DNA of 64,000 nt from Silvibacterium acidisoli. Lineage in GTDB: Bacteria > Acidobacteriota > Terriglobia > Terriglobales > Acidobacteriaceae. Position numbers and translations under genes: made by a program. Under the pieces are notes generated by a model. It was not told the origin of the DNA. It worked only from the letters and a program-made list of their open reading frames with translations, and made no database searches. Numbering within the stretch: the stretch's first letter is position 1; every line of letters starts with the position of its first letter. The stretch covers positions 2,232,001 through 2,296,000 of the forward strand of contig CP085323.1 of NCBI GenBank assembly GCA_022870745.1. Reading direction: 5' to 3'. Below are positions 49,938 through 58,123 of the stretch, piece after piece.

Positions 49938-50390
49938 ATGACTCTGCTCGATGCTCCTGTTTACAACGCCAAGAAAGCACGGCTGATTCGCAATATCACC
50001 ATCGCTTCGGTGGTGGCTGTCGTTGTTCTGGCCATCGCCACTTACATGCTGTGGAACTGGCCGGCGGAGCATCGCGTGAACAACTTCCTCGCGACCGTAG
50101 AAGCCGGAGATATGAATAAAGCCTTCGGCATCTGGAACCACGATCCCGACTGGCAGCAGCATCCCGACAAGTACAAGGATTACGGCTTCGGTCAGTTTTC
50201 CAAGGACTGGGGGCCGTCAGGCGACTACGGCGTCATCAAGTCGCATAACATTGTTGTGGCCAAGACGGTTGGCAATGGCGTGGTAATGGGCGTGGATATC
50301 AACGGCGGCAAGACCCCGATGTTTCTACGCGTCGATCATGCGACGAAGACGATCGGCTTCTCTCCGGTCGAGCTCTATACTGGCCCGTAA
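49938..50390 (+). CDS. single-helix membrane protein, unrecognised
   Basis: A 150-residue protein with one N-terminal helix (ITIASVVAVVVLAIATYMLW, about 20-39). The extracytoplasmic domain has a helical start (HRVNNFLATVEAGDMNKAFG) and then strands rich in Gly and Val. The layout resembles NTF2-like/DUF4878-type folds, but I cannot assign it. AAGGAAG lies about ten bases upstream. A terminator-like hairpin at 50460-50489 follows. Confidence 0.6.
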   Translation: MTLLDAPVYNAKKARLIRNITIASVVAVVVLAIATYMLWNWPAEHRVNNFLATVEAGDMNKAFGIWNHDPDWQQHPDKYKDYGFGQFSKDWGPSGDYGVIKSHNIVVAKTVGNGVVMGVDINGGKTPMFLRVDHATKTIGFSPVELYTGP

Positions 50391-50428
50391 GGGGAGTGGC
50401 AAACCTCAGGGGCTAAGGCCACATTCCG

Positions 50429-50445
50429 AGCGGCTAAAGCCCCAT
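50429..50445. repeat. second copy of dispersed intergenic repeat
   Basis: Exact 17-bp match to 46215-46231. A degenerate relative (CTCAGGGGCTAAGGCCAC) lies 20 bp to its left, and a related GGGCTCAAGCCC hairpin lies to its right. Confidence 0.6.
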
Positions 50446-50459
50446 CCCCACCGGCACCT

Positions 50460-50489
50460 GTAATGTCCGGGCTCAAGCCCGGACATTAC
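50460..50489 (+). terminator. terminator-like hairpin between convergent genes
   Basis: A perfect 13-bp stem GTAATGTCCGGGC / GCCCGGACATTAC with loop TCAA, followed on the plus strand by CGTATTTT. It sits between the convergent orphan gene and fabD. Confidence 0.65.
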
Positions 50490-50503
50490 CGTATTTTGCG
50501 CTG

Positions 50504-51451
50504 TTACGCTTCGAGCGTGGCCAGCGTCTTCTGCAGACTGGCTTCATCTTCCACATTGAGGCACGTCTGGCCGCGGTCGATCTGACGCATCAGGCCGCAG
50601 AGTACCTTGCCCGGACCGGCTTCGATGAAGTGAGTCGGCTGCTGCTCGATCAGCAGGCGTGCCGACTCGACCCAGCGGACAGTTCCCGTTACCTGGCGCA
50701 CGAGCGCATCGCGCAGGGCACCGGCGCCGGTGACCAGCTGCGCATCCACGTTTATAACTACAGGCACCGCAGCGTTTGAGAAATTGATCTCGCCAAGCAG
50801 CGGAGCGAGGCGGTCCTGCGCGGGCTGCATCATGGCGCAGTGGAAGGGGGCACTCACTTTGAGCATCACGACCTTCTTTGCGCCGCGGTCCTTGGCGATG
50901 GCTCCCGCCTTTTCGACGGTCGCTGCCGAGCCGGAGATCACTGTTTGCTCAGGCGAATTGAAATTTGCCGGAGAGGCAACGCCGCCGAGTTCCGCCACCG
51001 CGTCCGCGCATGCCTTCGAAACCTCTTCGGGGCTCATGCCGAGAATCGCAGCCATGCCGCCTACGCCCTCAGGAACGGCTTCCTGCATGAACCTGCCGCG
51101 ATTGCGCACCGCGCGCACGGCGTCAGCAAAGGGAAGCACTCCTGCGGCGACATCGGCTGAATATTCGCCCAGCGAATGACCGGCAACGAAAGCAGGAACG
51201 ATGCCTTTTTCGGCGAGTACGCGCTGTGCGGCGATCGAGACAGTGAAGATCGCGGGCTGCGTGTATTCGGTCAGCTTCAACTGGTCTTCGGGGCCTTCGA
51301 AGCAGAGCTGCGAGAGGGAGAATCCGAGGGCTTCGTCGGCTTCTTCGAAGGTCTGGCGGGCGATGGCGAATTTCTCGACGAGATCGCGGCCCATGCCAAC
51401 GGCCTGCGAGCCCTGTCCGGGAAAAAGAAAGGCGAGCTTTGTTGTACTCAT
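50504..51451 (-). CDS. fabD: malonyl-CoA:ACP transacylase
   Basis: A 315-residue FabD that loads malonate onto acyl carrier protein for fatty acid synthesis. GQGSQ at 12-16 forms the oxyanion side, the nucleophile Ser93 lies in GHSLGEYSA, Arg is in VRNRGRFMQEA, and the catalytic His is in VSAPFHCAMM. The length and order are standard. No other fab genes are adjacent; plsX is about 7 kb away. Confidence 0.96.
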   Translation of the reverse strand: MSTTKLAFLFPGQGSQAVGMGRDLVEKFAIARQTFEEADEALGFSLSQLCFEGPEDQLKLTEYTQPAIFTVSIAAQRVLAEKGIVPAFVAGHSLGEYSADVAAGVLPFADAVRAVRNRGRFMQEAVPEGVGGMAAILGMSPEEVSKACADAVAELGGVASPANFNSPEQTVISGSAATVEKAGAIAKDRGAKKVVMLKVSAPFHCAMMQPAQDRLAPLLGEINFSNAAVPVVINVDAQLVTGAGALRDALVRQVTGTVRWVESARLLIEQQPTHFIEAGPGKVLCGLMRQIDRGQTCLNVEDEASLQKTLATLEA

Positions 51452-51511
51452 GCAGGACTTATTTCAAATGATTTGCGGCTGCATAGGCAAGCCGGAGAGG
51501 ATGCCGAGCGG

Positions 51512-51897
51512 CTATCGAGGCCGTCCAACGAACAGGACATATCCACTGGGATCGGTGATCTCGAAGCCGCGCAGTCTGTCGTGTGTGTCTTCGAGTGAAG
51601 CGCTGAAGGCAGCTCCGCGTCCGGCGAACTCTGTTGCGAGCTTGTCCGGGTCGGTTGCGCCTATGTACGCGTCCCATCGCATTTCAGGGTCGCGTTGTGG
51701 GTTGGGCAGAGGCTCGGCGTCGCCGGATTTCACGAAGAGCATCGCCCCTCGCGTCCGAGAATGGCGAAGAAGGGTTTACTCTCCGGCTGTTGATTCCAGA
51801 TCTCGAATCCGAGTTTGTTGGCATAGAAGGCGATCGTCTGCTCGACATCGCTCACGATAAAGAACGGACACATTCTTTCCAGCGTGGGATCGCTCAC
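51512..51897 (-). pseudogene. VOC/glyoxalase-family gene with a single-base frameshift
   Basis: The gene starts at GTG 51897 behind AGGAGG. The first frame reads MCPFFIVSDVEQTIAFYANK, then LGFEIWN and FFAILGREG, the first half of a vicinal-oxygen-chelate domain. It then runs into a stop. The next frame picks up exactly at ATG 51742 with MLFVKSGDAEP and ends GFEITDPSGYVLFVGRPR, the matching second half. One base is missing at the four-C run 51745-51748. It may be a true mutation or a sequencing error at a homopolymer. Restored, the product would be about 128 residues. Confidence 0.8.
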
Positions 51898-51912
51898 CGG
51901 TCCTCCTTCTCC

Positions 51913-52983
51913 CTATCTTGTTTCCGCAGCGAAGATCATGTGCCGCGCGAAAAACGGCAGCACTTCGGTCACGATGCGCCCATCATCGCCCCAATATGAT
52001 TCGCCCCATGCGCCGTTAAACTCTTCGGCTTCGTGCACGATGCTGAACTCGTTTAGCTTATGCGTTAGGGCCTGGTTTGAATAGACATGGTCCTGGTTCT
52101 GATCGCTGCGCGCCCAGTCGATCTTGAGAGCGCGCAATGACTTCAGATTGTCGGCATACTGAGGAATGAGCGATTCGAGAAAGAAGCCATCGCGCAGGCG
52201 TGCGGTGAGGGCACTGTCGATCACGAGTTTATCGCCGTCGCGATGTGCAGGCAGGTCGATGTAGAGCGGTGGCTTGGCGGGATCGGGTAGAAACGCCTCG
52301 AAGATCGAGGTGAAGATGGTGGAGTAGACGTCCCTCCTCACGTCATCGAGCGAGCGTGCATTCGCCATCAGGTTGAGGTCGGGAAGTGAGTCCATGATGC
52401 GTAATCCGGAACCTGTCCCGACGGGATGCATCGCGTAGACGATTCCAAAAATGTCAGCATGCACCATGCCCATGCGTAATGCGCCATGGGCCGCCATGAA
52501 GTTGCCGGTAATGCCGCGCGAATTGCGTGTGGGCAACGTGCGAAAGTTGGCGTCTATATAGGGGACCACTTCCTGGACCATGTAGTCGTCCCAGTTGCCG
52601 GTAGCGGACGAGTTGACATACCAGCTGCTGCCTATCGGCGTGCTGCCGTCAATGCAGACGAGCAGGAACGGCTGCATGATGCCGGAAGCGATGCTGCGAT
52701 CGAAGATCTGCTGGGCATGCTGCTGATCGAAGATTGCCCGCGAGCTGTTGTCGAGATAGTAGAGGACAGGGTAACGCTTCTTCGATCCGTCATATCCCGC
52801 AGGCAGGTAGATGGCCAGCTTGCGAACGGGGTCGGTGCCGATCTTGCTGTGAGCGAGCGCGGTCGAGTGAATCTCACGGTTCACAAGCTGGCTGGCTGCG
52901 GTTTGCGCGGTGAGCCGCTGGGCACATACAGCAACCATCAACGCGATCAGAACGAAAGACCTGAGCCTGCGAACTGTGTTCAC
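51913..52983 (-). CDS. esterase-D-like alpha/beta hydrolase with lost nucleophile
   Basis: A 356-residue secreted protein with a signal peptide (FVLIALMVAVCAQRLTAQ) and the PF00756-type fold: LAIYLPAGYDGSKKRYPVLY, then YLDNSSRAIFD and VPYIDANFRTLPTRNSRG. Where the family has G-x-S-x-G-G, this protein reads GITGNFMAAHGALRMG, so Phe replaces the Ser nucleophile and Ala-Ala replaces Gly-Gly. The usual C-terminal His context (GGH.W) is also missing (EFNGAWGESYWG). Hydrolysis is therefore not expected. GTG 52983 is chosen because GGAGG precedes it and it overlaps the upstream stop (GTGA). Confidence 0.8.
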   Translation of the reverse strand: MNTVRRLRSFVLIALMVAVCAQRLTAQTAASQLVNREIHSTALAHSKIGTDPVRKLAIYLPAGYDGSKKRYPVLYYLDNSSRAIFDQQHAQQIFDRSIASGIMQPFLLVCIDGSTPIGSSWYVNSSATGNWDDYMVQEVVPYIDANFRTLPTRNSRGITGNFMAAHGALRMGMVHADIFGIVYAMHPVGTGSGLRIMDSLPDLNLMANARSLDDVRRDVYSTIFTSIFEAFLPDPAKPPLYIDLPAHRDGDKLVIDSALTARLRDGFFLESLIPQYADNLKSLRALKIDWARSDQNQDHVYSNQALTHKLNEFSIVHEAEEFNGAWGESYWGDDGRIVTEVLPFFARHMIFAAETR

Positions 52984-53651
52984 GATGCCTCCGTGCAAAA
53001 CGGTTGTGGATGAAAAGCAACCAGCCATATCGGCCACAGCAGCAGCCAGTTTCCCGCGCAGGTGCCTCTGCTGGCGTACCAGGCAAACATGCAGAGCGTT
53101 GTTACGAGTGCGATGGTGAGCACGAAGGGTGACTTCATGCGGAAGCGGGAGAAACTGTGCAGGACGCCGAAGATCGCGGGCACAACAAACAGCAGCAGGC
53201 TGAAGCGCGAGAGCGGCGGCGTTCGGAAGCGGGCGAAGCAGAAGAGGCAGGGCGCGAAGCACAGGGCGATGCTTGCCCAGAGTGTTTTGCGCGAAAGTGT
53301 GCCAACCGCATATCCGCCGATCCACGCCCAGAGGATGAAGAAGACAAAATGGCAGGCAAGCTGCGCGGCATGATCAGGCTTCGAGTGAAGGTGCACAAAC
53401 GTCATGCTGATGACGACCGAGTTGCCCATGAGCAGAAAGCTGTTCGGCAGCGCGATGCCCAGCCCGGCAATCCATGGACGCCAGTCGACTCACGGCGCAA
53501 GCTGCCTGCGTGCGCAAAGGCCCGCGACTTCGACGAAGCCTCGCCACGAAACGAGTCCCGTCTCCTGCAGGTCTCCCAGCACCGCTTCCTGCTCATGCGG
53601 TTCAAGCCACTGCGCGGCAGCTTCCGTCAGCTTCCAGGGAATGCTCGTCAT
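52980..53651 (-). pseudogene. membrane protein gene interrupted by an in-frame TGA
   Basis: ATG 53651 overlaps the padR stop (ATGA). The frame reads MTSIPWKLTEAAAQWLEPHE, then VLGDLQETGLVSWRGFVEVA and RRQLAP, then a TGA at 53490-53492. It continues in the same frame with VDWRPWIAGLGIALPNSFLL and four hydrophobic helices to the stop at 52980. The two halves look like one roughly 224-codon protein of a kind found next to padR genes in Acidobacteria. The downstream half could be re-initiated at ATG 53429. A true nonsense mutation, read-through or sequencing error are all possible. Confidence 0.7.
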
Positions 53652-53977
53652 GGCCGGCCTTCCTCTGCTTCAATAGCCCAGGGAACGCGGCGGCTGGCGC
53701 GCGTTACCGCTTCGTAGAAGGCCTTCGCTTCGCGCACGCCGGCTGGTGTAATTCGCACCATGCGCCGCGCGCGGCCACCGCGCTGCGCAGTGGCGCCACC
53801 CATCCAGGTTTTGAGCAGTCCCTTTTTCTCAAGCCGGTCGATGGTTGTATAGAGAGCTCCGATCGAGCAGGTGCGATCGCTGACCTCTTCCATCTCTTCG
53901 CGAATCGCCGCGCCGTAGGCGTCGTCGCCGAGCGAAGCGGCGGTGGAAAGAACAAGATATTCAAATTCGCCGAGCAT
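53648..53977 (-). CDS. PadR-family transcriptional regulator
   Basis: A 109-residue winged-helix repressor. MLGEFEYLVLSTAASLGDDA leads into YGAAIREEMEE, then IGALYTTIDRLEKKGLLKTW and a wing with RRMVRITPAGVREAKAF, all typical of PadR. Upstream, TTGACA (54010-54015) and TACAAA (53987-53992) are spaced 17 bp on the minus strand. That would place the transcript start within about three bases of the ATG, suggesting a leaderless mRNA. No Shine-Dalgarno is visible. It heads the decaying operon down to 51512. Confidence 0.88.
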   Translation of the reverse strand: MLGEFEYLVLSTAASLGDDAYGAAIREEMEEVSDRTCSIGALYTTIDRLEKKGLLKTWMGGATAQRGGRARRMVRITPAGVREAKAFYEAVTRASRRVPWAIEAEEGRP

Positions 53978-54000
53978 TAGGTCTACTTTGTAGATCTAAT
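53976..54000. promoter_or_regulatory. 25-bp palindrome over padR -10 box and start codon
   Basis: Nested inverted repeat: ATTAG, one base, TCTAC, TTT, GTAGA, one base, CTAAT. Ten base pairs match around the centre at 53988. It covers the predicted -10 element of padR and the first two bases of its ATG. Autoregulation by PadR is the natural reading. Confidence 0.6.
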
Positions 54001-54046
54001 AGCGAATGCTGTCAACGAAAAATTTTCCGGATCCGCTGATTTTTTC

Positions 54047-56794
54047 CTACTGGTGTCGCAACGCCTGCATCGGCTCGATACGCGCTGCTCTGCGTGCCGG
54101 GAAGAATCCGGCTAGAAGAGCAATGGCGAGCAGCAGCAGCGCCGAGCTAATCATGGTCAGCGGATCGTTTGGCCTGATCTCGAAGAGCAGCGCTCCCAGC
54201 AGGTGAGTGAACATCAGGGCCACGCCAATGCCGAGAGCGATTCCGGTGACAGCGAGCCCTGAGGCTTCACCAAGGACTATGCCGAGCACCTGGCCGGTTT
54301 GTGCGCCCAGTGCGCGGCGGATGCCGATTTCGCTGGTGCGCCGGGTCACACTGTAGGCCATGATGCCGTAAATGCCGATCGAGGCGAGTGAGAGCGCGAG
54401 CACGCCAAAGCCTGCGGCAAGACTGGCGAGCAAGCGCTCCTGTTGGATGGTGTCGCCAATTTGCTCGGCCTGCGTGCGGATGTCCATCAGCGGCAGATTC
54501 GGGTCAACGGACCGGACGGCATGCTGCAGTGCGGGCACGAGGCTTGCTGGTTGAATGTGGGTGCGTACTTCGAACATCATCCACCTGCCCGCATGGGGTA
54601 GCTGGCGATACAGCACATAGTAGGTCGGCGGCGGAGGCCTGCGCAGATCGTGATAGCGCGTATCCGCCGAGATGCCGACAATTTGAAATGGCTCCTGGTC
54701 GACAAAGTAATAACCCCGGAATGTTTTGCCGATGGGGTTGCCATCCGGGAAATACTTGCGCGCCAATGCCCGGTTGATAATCGCAACCTTGGGAGATGTC
54801 TCCGTATCCGAAGCATTGAATTCGCGCCCCTCAAGAATAGGGATACCCATCGTTGCGAAAAAGTTCTGACTCACGGAGTTGGTCCACGCCTCGTGGTCGG
54901 CCTTCTCTTCATAGGGCTTATCGAGCCGGATAAAGTCATCTGCCGAAGTCTGGCGTGCGATGAGCGCGTTGTCGGAGAGTGCCACGGATTCCACACCTGG
55001 GAGCGCGGCGATTTCCTCCTCGATCCGGTGAAAGAGTGCAACGTCTTTCGGGCCCGGATAGCTGATCTTCGGCACCTGCAGCCGAAAGAGCAGGAGATGA
55101 TCGGTGCGAAAACCGGGGTCGGTGGAGTCGAGCTTGTGAAGTGTGCGGAGAAAGAGCAGAGCGCCGACGACCAGCAGTGTAGAGAGTGCCACCTGAAAGA
55201 CGACGATTGCCCTGCCCGCAAATCCGCGGCGGAAATGCCCGGCTGTCTGCACGCGATCTTTCAGGCCTGTGTCGGCATCGGTACGCATTGATTTCCACGC
55301 CGGAGCTACGCCAAAGACAAGGCCCGTCAAGATTGACATGGCAGCGGTGAAAGCGAAGATGCGGCCGTCGAGATGTCCATTGAAGATAGGAGGCTGCCAG
55401 GATGAGGTCAGCAAGCCCGGCAATACGTTGCGTCCGAGCCATGCGAGCGCAAGACCTGCTACGCCGCCGATGCATGCGAGCAGCACGCTTTCCGTAAGCA
55501 CCTGCCGCAGGATGCGTTCCCGGCTTGCTCCTAATGCCATGCGTACGGAGATTTCCCGTTCCCGTGCGGTCGATCGGGCCAGCATCAGGTTGGCGATGTT
55601 GGTGCAGGCCATGAGCAGAACAAGACCTGCCAGAGTTGAAAGCACGTAGACCATGCCGTTCAGCTCGCGGCCATTCGCATTCAGTCCCTGGCTGCCATTG
55701 GCCAGCTCCAGGTGGGGGATCGCCTCATGCTTTGCAGGGTCGACCTCCGGCCTTTCCATCGCCTGCAAAATCAAATCAAGCTCAGCCTGAGCCTGTGTAA
55801 CGGAAGCGCTGCCGTTGTGGCGGCCCATGATCTGAACCCACCAGAATTCAGGATCAGCCAGTGCCGAGCTTCTCTGATCTGAAGCCAGCACCGGCTCCAG
55901 GCTGAAAGGAATGAAGAGATCCGGTGAAAGATGCGCGTCTGCCGCACCGGTAAACGAAGGCGGATTCACGCCGACAATGGTGAGCTGTTTTCCGTCCAGG
56001 GTCACGCTCCTGCCGATGGCATTCGGAGAGCGCCCGAAGTATTGCGTCCAGAATGCATTGCTGATCACAGTGACAGCAGCAGAATCGGGGCCGGCGTCGT
56101 CGGCGGGTGTAAGTGCGCGACCCAGGATCGGATGCACTCCCAATACAGAGTAGAAGTTGCCGGAAACCATCTGTGCGGTTGCCGAGATCGCCTCATCGCC
56201 CACTATGGCCGTCAAGCGGTTCGCATCCCTGAAGGCGAAGAGATCCTCGAGGACATGGTTTTCACGGCGCAGCTGCTGGTAAAGGGGATATGGGAACGAT
56301 GAGCCGAAGTCCATTCCGCCGCCAATGGATTTCTTATCGCCGCTGGAGTGATGAACAATATTGTTTGAAGGCGCCGTCCACTGAAAGAGCAGGAGCTGAT
56401 CCGGCTGCTGCACGCTCAGCTTGTCGAACAAGACCTGTTTCGTCAGCGTGAAGATGGCGGTGTTGGCGCCGATTCCGAGCGCCAGTGAGCCGACCGCGAT
56501 GGCGGTGAAGCCTGGGGAGCGGCGCATCATGCGCAGCGCGTAACGCAGGTCGGCCCAGAGATCGTCCCACAGGCGCAGGCCGAGCGAGGCGCGCATGCCG
56601 TCTTTGTGCGTGGCGATGCCGCCGAACTCGATTCGTGCGCGGCGCGTGGCTTCGTCGTGGGGAATGCCCTGCAGCTCTAGGTCTTCAATGTAGCTTTCAA
56701 TATGGAACGCGAGTTCGGCATCCATATCCCGCTCGAGCTTTGAGCGAGAGGTCATGGAGCGGAGCCAGGAGCGGAACCGTGCAGTCAGGCTCAT
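54047..56794 (-). CDS. ADOP-type ABC transporter permease (PadR-coupled)
   Basis: A 915-residue duplicated MacB/FtsX permease. A cytosolic N-terminal helical domain (about 1-80, [20 protein letters not shown]) is followed by the first membrane helix ([20 protein letters not shown]). A MacB core, an FtsX block with [20 protein letters not shown], a second core and a final FtsX block follow, ending [17 protein letters not shown]. Its ATG overlaps the stop of the upstream padR gene (ATGA), the standard PadR-ADOP pairing. No ATPase gene is adjacent. Confidence 0.92.
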   Translation of the reverse strand: MSLTARFRSWLRSMTSRSKLERDMDAELAFHIESYIEDLELQGIPHDEATRRARIEFGGIATHKDGMRASLGLRLWDDLWADLRYALRMMRRSPGFTAIAVGSLALGIGANTAIFTLTKQVLFDKLSVQQPDQLLLFQWTAPSNNIVHHSSGDKKSIGGGMDFGSSFPYPLYQQLRRENHVLEDLFAFRDANRLTAIVGDEAISATAQMVSGNFYSVLGVHPILGRALTPADDAGPDSAAVTVISNAFWTQYFGRSPNAIGRSVTLDGKQLTIVGVNPPSFTGAADAHLSPDLFIPFSLEPVLASDQRSSALADPEFWWVQIMGRHNGSASVTQAQAELDLILQAMERPEVDPAKHEAIPHLELANGSQGLNANGRELNGMVYVLSTLAGLVLLMACTNIANLMLARSTAREREISVRMALGASRERILRQVLTESVLLACIGGVAGLALAWLGRNVLPGLLTSSWQPPIFNGHLDGRIFAFTAAMSILTGLVFGVAPAWKSMRTDADTGLKDRVQTAGHFRRGFAGRAIVVFQVALSTLLVVGALLFLRTLHKLDSTDPGFRTDHLLLFRLQVPKISYPGPKDVALFHRIEEEIAALPGVESVALSDNALIARQTSADDFIRLDKPYEEKADHEAWTNSVSQNFFATMGIPILEGREFNASDTETSPKVAIINRALARKYFPDGNPIGKTFRGYYFVDQEPFQIVGISADTRYHDLRRPPPPTYYVLYRQLPHAGRWMMFEVRTHIQPASLVPALQHAVRSVDPNLPLMDIRTQAEQIGDTIQQERLLASLAAGFGVLALSLASIGIYGIMAYSVTRRTSEIGIRRALGAQTGQVLGIVLGEASGLAVTGIALGIGVALMFTHLLGALLFEIRPNDPLTMISSALLLLAIALLAGFFPARRAARIEPMQALRHQ

Positions 56795-57120
56795 AGGTTC
56801 TCCGGCGCAGCCTTGAGGATTCCGGCGATTACGCCGGCCATGCGGTCCCAGCTTTCGGTCTCTTCACGAAGCTGCTTCACGCCGGCGGGAGTCAACCGGT
56901 AGTACTTGGCTCGGCGGCGATTTTCCGATTCCCCCCATTCGCTGGTGATGGCCCCGCGGTGTTCCAGCCGGTAGAGGGCCGGATAGAGCGATCCCTGCTG
57001 AATCTCCAGCTGCTGGCCCGAGATCTGCTGGATACGCAGCAGAACGCCGTAGCCGTGGAGCGGTCCTAGTGAGACCGCCTTGAGAATGAGCATGTCCAGG
57101 GTGCCTTGGAGCAGGTCCAT
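56791..57120 (-). CDS. PadR-family regulator coupled to ADOP permease
   Basis: A 109-residue regulator with the acidobacterial PadR start [60 protein letters not shown] and [16 protein letters not shown] follow. ATG 57120 is chosen; the longer open frame to 57336 crosses the operator and yceD start and lacks family similarity. It is predicted to repress its own operon with the downstream ADOP gene through the long palindrome at 57138-57185. Confidence 0.92.
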   Translation of the reverse strand: MDLLQGTLDMLILKAVSLGPLHGYGVLLRIQQISGQQLEIQQGSLYPALYRLEHRGAITSEWGESENRRRAKYYRLTPAGVKQLREETESWDRMAGVIAGILKAAPENL

Positions 57121-57137
57121 GAGAGAGCCGCCTTCTT

Positions 57138-57185
57138 TCCTTGACTGTCTAGGAGAGTAGCGAGCTTCTCCTAGATCGTCAAGGA
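57138..57185. promoter_or_regulatory. 48-bp compound palindrome upstream of padR-ADOP
   Basis: Inner arms TCTAGGAGA (57148-57156) and TCTCCTAGA (57167-57175) are nested within outer arms TCCTTGAC (57138-57145) and GTCAAGGA (57178-57185), all about one centre at 57161.5. Two more pairs extend to 57135 and 57188. It lies 18 bp upstream of padR and about 100 bp upstream of divergent yceD. Confidence 0.65.
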
Positions 57186-57286
57186 GAGATTTTTCTGGCG
57201 ATCCGCTCGCATGTGCGGTTCTATTTGACCCTGATGGCTCTCCGTCCTTACCCTGTAGATATCCCCACGAGATAACGAGGCCCATC

Positions 57287-57853
57287 ATGCTCATTACCGT
57301 TGCTGACCTTGAGCGCGAGCCGATCGAATTCGCCACCGTGTTCGAACCCGGCGCGATCGAATATGGCGAAGAAGTTTCGCAGAAGGGTGAACTGAAGGCC
57401 GACGGCCGGGCCGATCTGATCGAAGAGACGCATATCGGCGAAACGCGGGGTTCGCGGCAGGTGATCCAGGATATTCGTCTGCGTGCGGACTACTCCGGCA
57501 GGGTGGAAGTGGCCTGTGCGCGATGCCTGGAACCGGTGGTACAGTCCGTGGCCGGCAAATTCGACCTGATTTTTCGTCCGCTGGGCGTCGATGCTGATGG
57601 TTCCGAGCACGCAATCTCAACTTCTGAGACGGAAATCGGTTATTATCAGAATGGCGGTCTTGTGCTGGAAGACGTATTACGGGAACAGGTGCTTCTATCC
57701 CTGCCTGTACGGACGCTCTGCCGCGAAGATTGCAAAGGACTTTGCCCGCGCTGTGGCCGGGATCTGAACTCCGAAACCTGTGACTGCGACACGACTCCGG
57801 TCGATCCGCGGTGGGCAGCGCTTTCAGATCTGGCAAGCCGGATTAAAACGTAA
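57287..57853 (+). CDS. yceD: YceD/DUF177 family zinc-binding protein
   Basis: A 188-residue DUF177 protein; the family is implicated in 23S rRNA/L32 assembly. The middle VACARCLEPVVQSVAGKFDL and the C-terminal zinc-type cluster CREDCKGLCPRCGRDLN, followed by CDCD, are diagnostic. It stands in the conserved yceD-rpmF-plsX order, 75 bp before rpmF. It is divergent from the padR-ADOP operon, with which it shares the palindrome-containing gap. Confidence 0.88.
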   Translation: MLITVADLEREPIEFATVFEPGAIEYGEEVSQKGELKADGRADLIEETHIGETRGSRQVIQDIRLRADYSGRVEVACARCLEPVVQSVAGKFDLIFRPLGVDADGSEHAISTSETEIGYYQNGGLVLEDVLREQVLLSLPVRTLCREDCKGLCPRCGRDLNSETCDCDTTPVDPRWAALSDLASRIKT

Positions 57854-57928
57854 TCTGACGGTCCGCCGGTGCAGCGCCTGAAGCGCTTGAAAATCCGGGT
57901 GCGGATCCAGTAAGGAAAGGAATCAGCA

Positions 57929-58114
57929 ATGCCTAATCCAAAGCGGCGCCACTCCAAGGCCCGCACCTCCAAGCGTCGCGCGCACGATGCGCTTACTTCC
58001 ACGGGGCTTTCCGAGTGCCCGAACTGCCATGAGCGCAAGCTGCCCCATCGTGCCTGCGCCAAGTGCGGCTCCTACAAGGGCCGTGAAGTTCTGGAAGTTA
58101 AGGAAGCCAACTAA
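57929..58114 (+). CDS. rpmF: 50S ribosomal protein L32
   Basis: A 61-residue L32. MPNPKRRHSKARTSKRRAHD is the canonical start, and the zinc ribbon is CPNCHERKLPHRACAKCGSY (4 Cys), so this is the zinc-containing paralogue. AAGGAAAGG lies about ten bases before the ATG. It is followed by plsX after 9 bp, the usual coupling of ribosome and membrane-lipid synthesis. Confidence 0.97.
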   Translation: MPNPKRRHSKARTSKRRAHDALTSTGLSECPNCHERKLPHRACAKCGSYKGREVLEVKEAN

Positions 58115-58123
58115 ACTCTGTCG

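Noticed and set aside
53490-53492. Selenocysteine at the in-frame TGA
   Set aside because: The flanking residues show no Cys-like redox context, no SECIS-like element was noticed, and no selenoprotein genes are in the window; nonsense mutation or sequence error is simpler.
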